Source: Beroe ovata (Eukaryota > Ctenophora > Nuda > Beroida > Beroidae). Taken from it: a stretch of DNA of 50,708 nt. Made by a program: the position numbers and the translations under genes. Under the pieces are notes generated by a model that was given only the letters and a program-made list of their open reading frames with translations, ran no database searches and was not told the DNA's origin. Below, in pieces: positions 13,501 to 24,068 of the stretch; position 1 is the stretch's first letter, and every line of letters begins with the position of its first letter. The DNA is taken from the NCBI GenBank assembly GCA_946803715.1, contig CAMPET010000109.1:140383-191090 (forward strand), given 5' to 3'.

Positions 13501-15628
13501 ACTGAGGTTTCTGAATTGACGAAGATTAACTGCAGTCTCAAGGATGAACTCTCCAAGCTGAAACTCGATCACGATGTCCTTCAAAAGAGTGTGACTGTGA
13601 ACAATAGATCAGATATGGATGTTATGAAAACCAAAATAGGATCACTTCAGGAAATCAACGAAAAACTCGAAAATGCACTCCTGAAGTCCGAAGAGCAAAT
13701 GGGAGAAATAACAGCTGATTATGAGCAAAAATGTCTCGAAATTTCTGTCATGGAGCAAGATCTCTCGAATAAGAAGTCTCGAATTTTCGAACTTGAGGGG
13801 AAGGTAGATGGAGCTGGTGAGAAGATAAATGAAAAGACAGAAATGATTTCTCAGCTTCAAAATGATTTTGACGCTTTGGTTTCCACTAATGCTGTGCTTG
13901 AAGAGAAAGTGAAGAAGTTTACGACTGGTGACTTAATACAAGATTCTGAGGAGTTTAAGAGACTTTCCAGTGATCTCCAAGATGCCCTCCACAACAACAA
14001 GTCTCTTCATGAGAATAACTCTCTGCTGGTTGAGAACAACTCACAACTTACCGAGAGCTACAAACAGCTCCATGACAGTATTTCTGTGTATCAGCAAAGA
14101 GATGCTTATCTGAATGACATGTCACAGAAATTACAAGCACACATCACCTCACTTGAAGATCACATCAAAACAATATCCAGTGACTTCCTTGCTAAAATCG
14201 AAGCTATCGAAAACGAAAAGAAAGCTCTCAATCAAAAGCTCATTTCAGCTGAATCCAGTGTCCAGACAAAAGCCCAAGTGTCAGAACTGACCACTGAGAT
14301 TTCTAATCTCAAGGAGAGTAAGGCCATGTTGATAGGTGAGGTGGAGGTATATCAAGGTCGATTGCAGGCAGCAACTTCAAAGGCTGAAAACCTTGAAAAG
14401 ACTCTCCTTGACATGACAACCCGATACAATGACCAATGTTGTGTGTTGGAAAAGAAATCTGCTGACATTACCAAGCTCAGTAAGCAGTACAAGTACTTGA
14501 AGCAGAAACTTGTCAATGAACTGAACAATCGCAAATCAATCCTTCAAGAGACAATCAATGGGAAAGATAAAGCAGCCTTGCAGATTGGAGAGAAGTCCAA
14601 ACGATTGAAGGTCAGTGTCCGATCTGCGGTTTCTCGGTGATATCTATTTCTGATCTGATTTAGTGTTGATTTCACTTATTAATGAGTTAATTTTATTGTA
14701 TCATTTCGATCACTCTCACTGACTCTCGTCCACAGGAGCTACAAGGACAGTTGATGTCCTGTCAAAAAGACCGAGAAACTCTTACCTCGGCTATTGAAGG
14801 TTTGTAAGTCTCAAAAAGTGATATGATTGGTTGATTCATCAGAACATTTGTACTCAAGTTTCAGTCATATCTCTATTCTCTACATTCATGACCTACTTCT
14901 TACAATTGAATCTTTTCCAGGGATTCTCGATTCTATTGCTCCTTTCAAGAGGAAGTTAGCTGATGGAATTATCCCACTTACGTAAGTTATTCAAAAATAA
15001 GCATTTTTCATTTTCTTCACTGCATGGACCTAGCTGCAATTCTAATTGCGGATATTCTTTGGAATATGCTCTAAGAAATTGAGAACAAAATGTTCAACAA
15101 TAGAAAATAACAGATGTTTCCGATATTGGTGAATGCCGAATGGATGTATATCCCCCTTGACTTATCAATCTCTCCCTCCTCCACAGACCAGAAAACCCTG
15201 TGTCCTCCACAATTGACGAAGTGGAGCACAAAACCAAGGACATTCTCGCGTATCTAGCCCGACCCCTGCCCAATTCCATCAGCATCGACCTCTCATCGTA
15301 CAGAACAGATTCGGAACTATTTTCCGACTACTCCTTCGCTCCAAGCGACACTATCAGTGATTCAGGGGCAGAAAACAAGTCGCTCCGCGGCTCGGAAAAC
15401 TTCAGTTTGTTGAGTGACATCACAAACACCTCCAGACAAAACTTTCACAGCAGTACCCCTCTCATTGTGAGGGAGAGAAGGGGATCTGGGGGGAGCACAG
15501 GGTCCGATATGTTCCGGGCCAGTTCCGAGATCAGCCGTACCTCCACTGGGGTGATGAGTCGGCTAGCGAACTCGTTCACTGGCGCTCAGCCAAGAACACA
15601 ATCGAGTCAGTATCCGGGGAATAATTAG
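4544..15628 (+). CDS. Giant golgin/lava-lamp-like coiled-coil protein (more than 3,300 aa)
   Basis: Proposed exons are 4544-4684 (contains ATG 4547), 5102-5155, 5236-14610, 14736-14799, 14921-14981 and 15187-15628 (TAG). All phases agree, with GT donors and AG acceptors. The 9,375-bp core exon encodes about 3,125 residues of almost continuous heptad coiled coil rich in Glu, Lys, Gln, Leu and Ser, with one Ser/Thr/Val-rich break around 7,890-8,150. Lys-rich basic patches interrupt the acidic coil near 6600, 7760, 8606, 11840 and 14482. The C-terminus is Ser-rich and unstructured, without a transmembrane segment or a GRIP signature. Such architecture fits Golgi tethers (giantin, GCC2, lava lamp) or centrosomal scaffolds; patches like KTKAKKLESRVK resemble those of golgins. 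The family call is inference; a large coiled-coil protein is certain. The true N-terminus may lie further 5'. Confidence 0.85.
4724..4845. repeat. 27-bp tandem repeat (GTTGCTATGGTCTTGTTGCT units)
   Basis: About four copies of a 27-bp unit containing GTTGCTGAGAGGTGTTGCTA. Because 27 is a multiple of three the array stays open in frame, but it lies in the proposed intron between 4684 and 5102, so it is treated as non-coding. Confidence 0.85.
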
Positions 15629-17023
15629 TGTGTGCAAACCGTTACCATGACAATCCGTCATCGTGACACAGATTGTATGACATAAGCAGTTTTGTGTTTG
15701 GTATTTGGAGAAGATTTAATAGTTTGAAAGTTGAAGAACTGAATGTGAAGTAGAGCTTCGAGCTTGCCAAATTTTGTATTTCGTAATGAATTCAATTTTA
15801 ATTTATTTTGGGCTGTGTTTGGAGTACGTTGTTATATTGGTAGAGTTGCTGGTTATTATTTAATATCACTGCATAGTCACTATGCCATAGTGTGCAACTG
15901 CATACTCTTTCTGTTTACCATTTGAGTTTATTAGTGTTTACCGGTCCAATGATTTAAAATTGTATTACTACTAATTCCATGATTGAGTTTATAGAATCAA
16001 TAAGATTGATAGGGCATAATTCTGCCGTTGTCAGATGAAGTCTAGCTACCAGTACCTCCACAAGGTCAAAATTCCAAGCAGACATGGAAGGGCTTGTCGT
16101 GTACAGCTGTCTTGATGAGAATTTCTGTACTTTCAGTTCCGTATAATTATGAAAGAGTGATTTCTAGTCGTGGGTCATCATCGCAGTCATTATCTATTAG
16201 TTTCAATGTTGTAGAAGGTAATTTTGCTTTTTGACAATTCAATTTGGCATTTTCAGAACACTACAATAGCTGTCTTTCAATTGTTAAAGGTAATGTGTAT
16301 TGTGTAGTGTACAATGAAACTAAATCACAGAATACTCCAATCGCCATGGTGATACCTTTACCTATTATAATAGAGGTGATTGTGATGAATCCATTAAAGA
16401 CTAAAGTTGACCACTATGTTGCCATGGTAACAATCGGCTCATGCATTCTGGAAGTGGGGTATTTAGTATTTACCCGTTTTCAACTTTAATTGTGCTTTTA
16501 GCAGACATAGTTGTCATTTTGGCTCGGACAATTCATGACTCGGACAATTCATGGCACTCTAATACCACCAGTCTCCAGCGAAAATTGTAATTTAGTAATA
16601 GTAGTAGAAGTACAGTACAAGTACTTATACATACCAGCAAGTACAGTGTAAATCAAAGTGTACGCTGTACTTGCTCATCCTGGTATGTATAAGGACTTGT
16701 ACTGTACTTGAGAAGGGCCTGAGAAGGTTGAAGGGCCTGAGGAACCGAGGACATAAATTTTGCGGAGTGAGAGTACTTCAGACTGTGAAGTGTGAGTCTG
16801 TTGTCACACGTTTGACTTCAGCTTTTGACTCAAATTTCCTCATTTCGCATGCATTCATTTTTAATGATAAGTGACGCGTCCTGCTTGTTGTTCATACAGT
16901 GCTGCCATTGTTTCACTTTTACATGGAAAAGTATTGGTCTGGTCATAGTATCAGTTGTACTGCAGTGTCTACAATGTTTTCCATCAGTAATAATTCGAGT
17001 TCGGCAGTTAGAAGGGAATGTAT
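15629..17023. other. 3' UTR and intergenic region
   Basis: Follows the TAG of the coiled-coil gene. No canonical AATAAA was found; AATAAG occurs near 15998. One 81-codon open frame at 16244-16489 has no recognisable character. A foldback repeat lies at 16608-16710. Confidence 0.6.
16608..16710. repeat. About 100-bp foldback (inverted repeat)
   Basis: Left arm 16608-16646 (AAGTACAGTACAAGTACTTA and onward) pairs with right arm 16664-16709 (ends GGACTTGTACTGTACTT) with a few mismatches and a 17-base loop. Size and symmetry fit a small foldback element; no target duplication was identified. Confidence 0.75.
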
Positions 17024-17368
17024 TTGTAATACAAATTGTATCGTACTTGTATTTGTATCGTATTTGTATCGTACTACTTGTCTCTTCGGCGATATCAATA
17101 TGTCAATGTGTTAGACTTAGTGTATACAAATGTAATGGAGTACTGTGTAGGCACCCGTTGTCAAATACAAGGAAACATTTCAATCCAACGGGACAATTAA
17201 AGGTGACTTTGGTCAAGACAAAGTGGCTATCATGTGCCTAGCCTGGCAAACACGGTGGTGATAGTCATACTACTCGCAGTGATCTGAGTAACTTTTGTCG
17301 ACCGTTGAAGGACATTGTAGAACTACAATTGCCTTATTTAAACTAGAAGTAGAGGTAGTTCTATTATC
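17024..17368. repeat. Copy 1 of a contig-end duplication; also a dispersed repeat fragment
   Basis: About 345 bp starting TTGTAATACAAATTGTATCG, repeated at 17400-17744 with small indels. The part from about 17130 to 17240 is also homologous to 28425-28540 and 30618-30735 (shared GACTTTGGTCAAGACA and ATGTGCCTAGCCTGGC). It is therefore a diverged fragment of the unrecognised gene at 27-31 kb. Confidence 0.85.
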
Positions 17369-17369
17369 N
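17369..17369. other. Assembly gap (single N)
   Basis: One N followed by the second copy of the preceding 345 bp. Read as a join of overlapping contigs. Confidence 0.9.
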
Positions 17370-17399
17370 AACCAAATCCTATTTGGTTTTGGAAAAAAT

Positions 17400-17744
17400 T
17401 TGTAATACAAATTGTATCGTACTTGTATTTGTATCGTACTTGTCTCTTCGGCGAATCGGCGATATCAATATGTCAATGTGTTAGACTTAGTGTATACACA
17501 TGTAATGGAGTACTGTGTAGGCACCCGTTGTCAAATACAAGGAAACATTTTAATCCAACTAGAGATTTAAAATTAAAGGTGACTTTGGTCAAGACAAAGT
17601 GGCTATCTGCATGTGCCTAGCCTGGCGAACACGGTGGTGATAGTCATACTCGCAGTGATCTGAGTGACTTTTGTCGACCGTTGAAGGACATTGTAGAACT
17701 ACAATTGTCTTATTTAAACTAGAAGTAGAGGTAGTTCTATTATC
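17400..17744. repeat. Copy 2 of the contig-end duplication
   Basis: Matches 17024-17368 but differs by small insertions such as GAATCGGC after CTTCGGC. The 30 bp between the N and this copy (AACCAAATCCTATTTGG and onward) have no match in the left contig. Confidence 0.85.
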
Positions 17745-17813
17745 ATTTACTTCTTAAGTTCAAGTTGTACTAAATCTAACCATAATTGTCACAGTCAAGA
17801 ATTTATCCGTGTC

Positions 17814-19789
17814 ATGAGTTCTGGCACCAAGTCCAAGTCCAAAGTGAAGAAGAAGAGAACTCTGTCGACAGTTTGTCCCAATTGCAGCACCGATGTCATG
17901 CATTGGATCCATTTCGCTGCAGCAGGTTACAACTACAAGACGTACAATTACATAAACAACCTGTGTATAACATGTTTAGTAGAAGCTTAGAAGGGGAAAT
18001 TGACAGCATGTAACACGCTTTGTTTATGGAAATGATTAAACCTAACGAAACTCCAGGCGAAGTCCCAGATCTGCCACCCAAATTAGGCGAAACTCCGGCT
18101 GATTTCGACGTAAATAGGAAAATTTTTGTCCAAGATGGGAGCATCACTGACTTGGAGTGTGATGCTATCGTGGTCCCAGTCCTCAAGACAATGCTGCCAT
18201 TCGGACTAAACCTGGTTCAAAAGCAGGCGGGAGAGGAACTGCTTAAAGCTGCCAGGAAATTGGCGCCCCAACAGGTAAACTAGGGCTAAACTATAGTACC
18301 TACCTACCTTACTCAACTGGTACTCTACTAGTACTACAAGTATTTATTCATGATGACACAGGCTACACACATTCATGATCATTATCACTATATCAGTATA
18401 TCAATATGAGTTCGTAAAACTACAAGCATTAGCACATGGCACCGCGCTATCTATAAGAAGTCTATCATGGAGGAACAGACCATTTCATTTTCATCGCGCG
18501 AATTCAATATTCATCATCATGTTGATCGCAGCAGGTTCTCTATTCAACATGATGATCATATTGAATAGAGAACCTGCTGCAACCCCTCCCCTGTCTCAGA
18601 TATCCAGTGTAGTGGAGACAGACTCATTCAAGTTGCCGTGCAGGAGTGTCTTCCACACGGTTATCCCACCCCAAATGGAGTCAGCTAAGTCTCACACTGC
18701 ACTCGAGTTGTGCTACACCAACGCTCTGGATCTCCTTGTGGAGAGAGGGTACCAGTCAATGGCATTCCCCAGCTGTCTCGGCTCCAGGAAGAACAGTCAG
18801 GGAGCCGTCAAACTCAGCTGCATCGAGTAAGAGAGTAAGACAAAGAGTAAGAGAGTTAGAGTAAGACATAGAGTAAGAGAGTTAGAGTAAGAGAGTTAGA
18901 GTAAGACATAGAGTAAGAGAGTAAGACAAAGAGTAAGAGAATTAGAGTAAGACATAGAGTAAGAGAGTTAGAGTAAGACATAGAGTAACAGAGTTAGAGN
19001 ACAGACTCATTCAAGTTGCCGTGCAGGAGTGTCTTCCACACGGTTATCCCACCCCAAATGGAGTCAGCTAAGTCTCACACTGCACTCGAGTTGTGCTACA
19101 CCAACGCTCTGGATCTCCTTGTGGAGAGAGGGTACCAGTCATTGGCATTCCCCAGCTGCCTCGGCTCCAGGAAGAACAGCCAGGGAGCCGTCAAACTCAG
19201 CTGCATCGAGTAAGAGATCAGTAAGAGTAAGAGAGTTAGAGTAAGAGAGTAAGAGAGTATAAAGACATAGAGTAAGAGATCAGTAAGAGTAAGAGAGTTA
19301 GAGTAAGACATAGAGTAAGAGAGTTAGAGTAAGACATAGAGTAAGAGAGTTAGAGTAAGACAGAGTAACAGAGCCACATAACGTGATTAGTCAGAGAAGG
19401 GGACTGGGGAATTATGGGGACTCCTCAGATCTCAGTGGGGAGGGGGTTTCCTCGTGGCCATACTGACAGATCAACACAGATGACAATAGAGTAGAGAGGG
19501 GGTTTTACTATCATGACTATCAGGGGAGATTTGAAGAATAAGATGGCATAGAATGACACTACCAGATCACAGATTCTCCTTCATTTTAACCCTAATAATT
19601 TTACCCTGCTTTAGGATAGGACTGAAAGCAGTACGCCAATGGATGGACTCAGAGGTGGAAGGCATACCGAACCACAAACGGGTGGATAGCGTGATATTCT
19701 GTATTTTTGACGACAGAGACACCCCATTATATGAAAAGTACCTCCATACCTGGTTCCCCACTCACCCCTCTCACCTAACAATGTCATAG
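17814..19789 (+). CDS. GDAP2-type macro-domain protein, gene 1 (243 aa)
   Basis: Exons 17814-17925, 18057-18274, 18600-18826 and 19615-19789 give one phase-consistent frame of 243 residues. After a basic start (KSKSKVKKKR) comes the motif TVCPNCSTDVMHWIHF, then a macro-like domain: KIFVQDGSITDLECDAIVV (first strands), an AGEELLKAARKL helix, VFHTVIPP (equivalent of VIHTVGP), a CYTNALDLLVERGY helix, and a final strand VDSVIFCIFDD. The order matches the N-terminal macro domain of GDAP2, but the Sec14-like half of GDAP2 is absent. The Gly-rich ADP-ribose loop is poorly kept, so binding is doubtful. Exon 3 appears again at 19001-19209 behind an N. The neighbour at 20142 is a paralogue in the same orientation. 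Confidence 0.65.
18528..18580. repeat. Perfect 20-bp-arm hairpin in the intron before exon 3 of macro gene 1
   Basis: GCAGCAGGTTCTCTATTCAA at 18528-18547 is exactly complementary to TTGAATAGAGAACCTGCTGC at 18561-18580, with a 13-base loop. It ends 20 bp before the exon that starts at 18600, directly upstream of the pyrimidine tract. Confidence 0.9.
18827..18999. repeat. Minisatellite of splice-donor-like units (GAGTAAGAGAGTTA)
   Basis: Starts exactly at the 5' splice site of exon 3 and consists of imperfect copies of GAGTAAGAGAGTTAGAGTAA and GACATAGAGTAAGA. Each copy repeats the donor context GAG/GTAAGA-like GAGTAAGA. The array ends at the N, so its true length is unknown. Confidence 0.9.
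19000..19000. other. Assembly gap (single N)
   Basis: The base after the N begins a repeat of 18618 onward. The assembly probably broke in the GAGTAAGA minisatellite. Confidence 0.9.
19001..19209 (+). other. Second (allelic) copy of exon 3 of macro gene 1
   Basis: Nearly identical to 18618-18826, with a few substitutions (for example Met to Leu in QSMAFPS versus QSLAFPS), ending at the same GA/GTAAGAG donor. It lacks its own acceptor because it begins at the contig edge. Either copy joins exon 4 in frame; only one should be counted. Confidence 0.85.
19210..19375. repeat. Donor-like minisatellite, second contig copy
   Basis: Same GAGTAAGA / GTTAGAGTAAGACATA units as 18827-18999 but with a different order and number of copies. 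It runs from the donor to about 19375, where ordinary intron sequence resumes. Confidence 0.9.
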
Positions 19790-20141
19790 TGCGTCACATA
19801 TGTCACTTGTGACATTGTCACGTATGTCACAATGTCACTTGTCTGTGTCAGTGTCACATGACTTAGACTATGTTCGTGGAACAATACACACTTCTGAAGG
19901 ATGGTTTCTAGACTACTATTATGGAATATGGCGCGGTTTTCAACAGGTTCAATTTCAACTAATTCATGTTCAGCAATTAATAATGATGCAAATTTTTGCT
20001 TCTTAATCTTTTAAATGGATGTGACATTGACAATCGACTATCTGTATCAATATATATTACTCCACGGCACATCGTATTGCTGAGTGTTCGGTGTTCACTA
20101 TAGATGTAGGTTCAACTTCAAGCTGTAGGACAACATATGGC

Positions 20142-21237
20142 ATGGCAGAAGACCTCTATACAAGAACAGTGGACACAGTTTGTCCAAACTGTGAAACAGA
20201 TATCATGCACTGGATTCACTATGCAAGAGCAGGCTCAGGTCTAACTTACTACAAAATGCTTTAGTTCCATAGTCATAACAATGTTCTCACGTCAAATTAT
20301 GATATCGATAATATTCGATTATAGGGGCTGATGCACCATTTTCCATCCTAGGTACAGTTTCCCGGCCCTCAGAAGACGGTGCCCTTTGCAGGGTGGATAA
20401 GAAGTTGAACAAGAAGATCTTCATCCACACAGGCAGTGTCACCGACTTGGAGTGTGATGTCGTACTCATTGAGGCAAACAGGAATCTTGACATGAAAGGT
20501 GGGATCAGCTAAAAACACACTTTATCTAAACCCTTGAATTATGTAGCTGCTATCAACTAAAGAGTGGTCAAGTGTGGTATAAAGTGGCAATAAAATGGAT
20601 ATCTTGTCGTCCCAATAAAAACTATTTCCAGAGGAATGGCTGGTGAAGGAAATTGCTGGAGAGGGAATAGTTGCAGAAGCTAAAAGTCAGGGGCCCAAAG
20701 AAGTAAGGGATAACCAGATAGACCAGTGCCACTACCATAGTTTTTTATTTCATATGCTGTGGAGTTTGTGAAACAAACATGTCAACACAAACTTCTAGTT
20801 CTTGTCCCATGTTTAATCATACCAAGAGCACGCAGGGAGGGGCTGTGGTGGAGACAGACGGTTATGAGCTCCCTGCCTCCTCTGTATTCCATGCCGTGAT
20901 TCCCACAGCTGATGATGATGAGAATAATGAGATGGCTATCCTGGAAACATGTTACACCAATGCCCTGAACCTGCTGGTGGAGAGGGGGTATAGGTCCATT
21001 GGGATGTCTTGTCTAGGGACCCTCGCAGGGAAATTGTCCAGGCTGAGGGTCAGGGCGGCAGAGCTGGCATTGAAAACTCTCAGAGATTGGATGGAAGGAA
21101 ACAGAGACGCAGTTGATATCGTCATTCTATGCCACTTTGAAAAGTATGAGGAATCTATACACCGGTATTTTCCAGTGAGTATTCACTCCCAAAATAGTTC
21201 GTACTTAGCACTTGATGACTTTTATAGCTTGACATGA
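20142..21237 (+). CDS. GDAP2-type macro-domain protein, gene 2 (paralogue)
   Basis: Exons 20142-20238, 20325-20498, 20632-20702 and 20836 onward share phases and motifs with gene 1: TVCPNCETDIMHWIHY at the N-terminus, KIFIHTGSVTDLECDVVLI, GGAVVETDGYELP, VFHAVIPT, CYTNALNLLVERGY, a LKTLRDWME helix and the strand VDIVILCHFEKYE. Here the first half of the macro domain is split by an extra intron. Reading straight on, the frame stops at TGA 21235-21237, followed at once by AATAAA at 21243. Alternatively a GTGAGT donor after 21174 could join 21283-21291 (Val-Asn-stop). The canonical Gly-rich loop is weak, so catalysis is unlikely. Tandem duplication with gene 1 is clear. Confidence 0.65.
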
Positions 21238-21242
21238 TTGGC

Positions 21243-21248
21243 AATAAA
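21243..21248 (+). promoter_or_regulatory. Probable poly(A) signal AATAAA of macro gene 2
   Basis: Canonical hexamer five bases after the in-frame TGA, supporting an unspliced 3' end. Confidence 0.5.
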
Positions 21249-22581
21249 TATTAGTTGGTGAGAAATGACCGTGTAATTTCAGGTGAATTAGGACGAAGAA
21301 TACCACCCAGTCCTTACCCTTATCCGAGATAAGACAAGAAAACACGTGGGATAACTGAAGAAATGTCGAACTGACTTGAAATCACCGAGCCGGGCCTCGG
21401 ACACAACAAACACTGTCATATTGTCATCACTTCTCACCGCGATCATATTATAATCGTGCTTAGTAAAACACTCTGTTATCATCATTCATCTGCAACAAAT
21501 CGTCATAAACCCTCTGCATGACTTGCAGAATTCTGTAATATACATACATGCATCGTAACATCCGATGTTAATATATAGAAATAATTTGAAATAATTATGC
21601 GAAAAAGTGATAATTAAATACAAAAAATCCGACTATACATCTAGACCAGTTGTGCCAGATACACATAAAATATATCATTCCATCAGATTTGTTTGAGATC
21701 AATGTAAAGTAGAATGAGTGTTGCGGTAAAATACCCTTTACACAAAGTGCCGTGTTTTACTGGCTAATTATTCAGTCATTTAATTGATTAATTAAAGAAG
21801 ACACGACCATCATGACCTATTTAACTCGTTACTCGTTAACGCAATAAATCGTCCTTGAATTACAACATATTAAATAAAATTGCCTAATTTAATGATATCA
21901 TAATTTGAGATACGAAATAAAGAATCATCTTCTTCTCTCATTGCTCCCTGCTGCAGTTCAATAATATTGTGTATGAGCAGAGTAAAATCCATAATTCATG
22001 TAATACTATAAGTGAATCACTGAATTAATTAAGGAATTTAGTTCTAAAGAAAGTGGGGGGAGACGCACAGATCTTCTGAGATTATATCGATACCAGGAAC
22101 ACATGGCCAATGAAAATCACGTAATTAATTAAGTAATTAAGCATGTTCTGGGATCTTATCGAGCAAATATAACTGATATACAAAGCATGCAACGTTCTTT
22201 GCCTCATATATATTTCATTTCGGACAAACAAAACAATAAAATAACCCTATTTCAACTCACTACAGCGCCCCATTATGTCCCGAAATACGTGTTTTCTCTG
22301 TTTGGAAAAAATCACATTCATGCAAATTGATCATATATTGCGACTCATACAGTAATGAAGAGTGCCTATCATAGCTGGTGCTTCAGTTAGAAGGGGCTCT
22401 ACCTTGTAACGAGCCCAATCAAATTGAAGCCACCCTCCCAGGATACGGGAATTTTACGTATTTCGGGACGTTTCTCGGGAGACGAGTGTCTGATCAACAA
22501 ACACTACATCCTCCTCCTACATATCTGGATCAAGATTGTGTATGTTTTCACTTCAGACACACATGATGCGTGTGTTCCAGA

Positions 22582-22631
22582 GTTTACATATCGCTTGACA
22601 CCACTCTCAGTTCGCGTGGTGTCAAGTAAAC
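22582..22631. repeat. Inverted repeat around CTTGACACCAC
   Basis: CTTGACACCAC (22594-22604) pairs with GTGGTGTCAAG (22616-22626), flanked outside by GTTTAC and GTAAAC. The core shares GACACCACT with the 3.3-4.1 kb satellite and with the insertion at 41.3 kb. Confidence 0.8.
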
Positions 22632-23297
22632 TCATGAAAACACTCATCTTCTACACTAATTCAGGCAGAGAGTCATACCAAATAAGGCAATTATTACCAA
22701 TTGATATTTCCTTATTTAGCATGACTGATCTCTTGAATGGTCGTGTAGACGATGTTCATGTGACAACCGAACCATCCAGACATATACACAAACACCACTT
22801 GCTGTTCATATACTTATATACATAGGGTAAAAGTATAGTTACCTTCACTCAAATGCTATCATAGTAACTATCTAGTCAAAAAGATTAAATTATGCATGAA
22901 GCATAGTATCTAAATACTATATACTCCACACTATCCTAATTCATTAACCAGTTCTACACTATGAATCACATTCTAGTTACAGTTATGCTATTGATGCGGC
23001 AAAACGCACATATTTGAACAATAAAACCTTGCGTCGCCGCATTCACTCTAAATTCTACTAGACACATATCATTACTATCCTCCTAATTCGAATTTTCTCA
23101 GAAGTTTTGACTAAAACATATTAATGAACGAGACTGCTACTATAATAACATTTGAGAACAATGATAAATACTTTAATATAAAACACTTCGTTACGTACAA
23201 AAAGTTATGGCCGAAAGAGCAGAGAAGTTTGAAAAGTTGAGTTGGAATAAGACCATAAAAGTTCCGTATTTAATACATAAAAAACAAAATATTATCG

Positions 23298-23393
23298 ACC
23301 AATTTCTTCGAGCTCAGTATGAAGAAATGAGATTTCAGTGTAAATTTGTAAAGGCGGTTGTGTAAAGGCGATTATAACATCGAAGAAATTGGT
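23298..23393. repeat. Short inverted repeat (ACCAATTTCTTCGA arms)
   Basis: ACCAATTTCTTCGA at 23298-23311 is complementary to TCGAAGAAATTGGT at 23380-23393. About 68 bp lie between the arms. Possible foldback element. Confidence 0.7.
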
Positions 23394-24068
23394 TAGATGA
23401 ATTACATTAATTACCGAAATAGTAATTAACATTCTACGAATGTACATACCCAATAAATCTACAAAGGCCGAACAATCGTGACACAGCTGTCATAGTAACC
23501 AGCTAAATTTAGTGTACTGGAAACCATGACAACGTGTATATACGCACCACCATATATGTAATAGGGGCATTTCATCAGGGGGTTTGAGAAACTACACACC
23601 ATCTCACATCATAACTCTCTAAGGTCACAAAAGTTCAGCCATTGCAGAAAGCAATCAAAATAATCTGATAAAATATGTACAATTCATCCCAAAATCCTAT
23701 CGCTCATGATACGTCAATAACACCCAGTGATTGCGTTCATTCTTTTATCCTTAGACAGGTCCTTCCCGCCTGTCCACCTTTCAATCGTCAAAATCGAATT
23801 CCGATAAAATAATTCCAACCTCGGATCAAAAATTATCACATAAAATATTGCATGAACTGTGTGTGAATATAACAATACATAGAACAGGGTGAGAGAAGAG
23901 AGAAAGAGAGAAGTGTTGTATCAAGTGTTTGTTGTGGTGATGTTACAAATTCATGTTACCATGGTAACCGTGGTGCTGTGTTCACATGACATGTGACGGG
24001 TAGACCCAACCTCGTTACACACACGTGGCACACAGCGCTCGATTAGCGTCAGTTCGTGTCCTCCCTGA

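Larger units (their letters stand above)
21292..24068. other. AT-rich intergenic region without recognisable gene
   Basis: Rich in TTAATTAA-type tracts and short palindromes; no exon could be supported. Two inverted repeats are listed separately. Confidence 0.65.

Noticed and set aside
5463-14534. Many minus-strand open frames inside the coiled-coil exon
   Set aside because: They are antisense shadows of the Glu/Lys/Leu/Ser-rich coding frame (Phe/Leu/Ser-rich translations) and have no starts, splice sites or domains of their own.
15187-15628. GRIP domain or transmembrane anchor at the end of the coiled-coil protein
   Set aside because: The last exon is Ser/Thr-rich with no hydrophobic stretch and no GRIP-like aromatic/Leu pattern, so giantin or GCC2 orthology is not claimed.
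18375-18830. 151-codon frame continuing upstream of macro gene 1 exon 3
   Set aside because: The upstream part is a hairpin-bearing intron. Paralogue comparison places the exon start at 18600.
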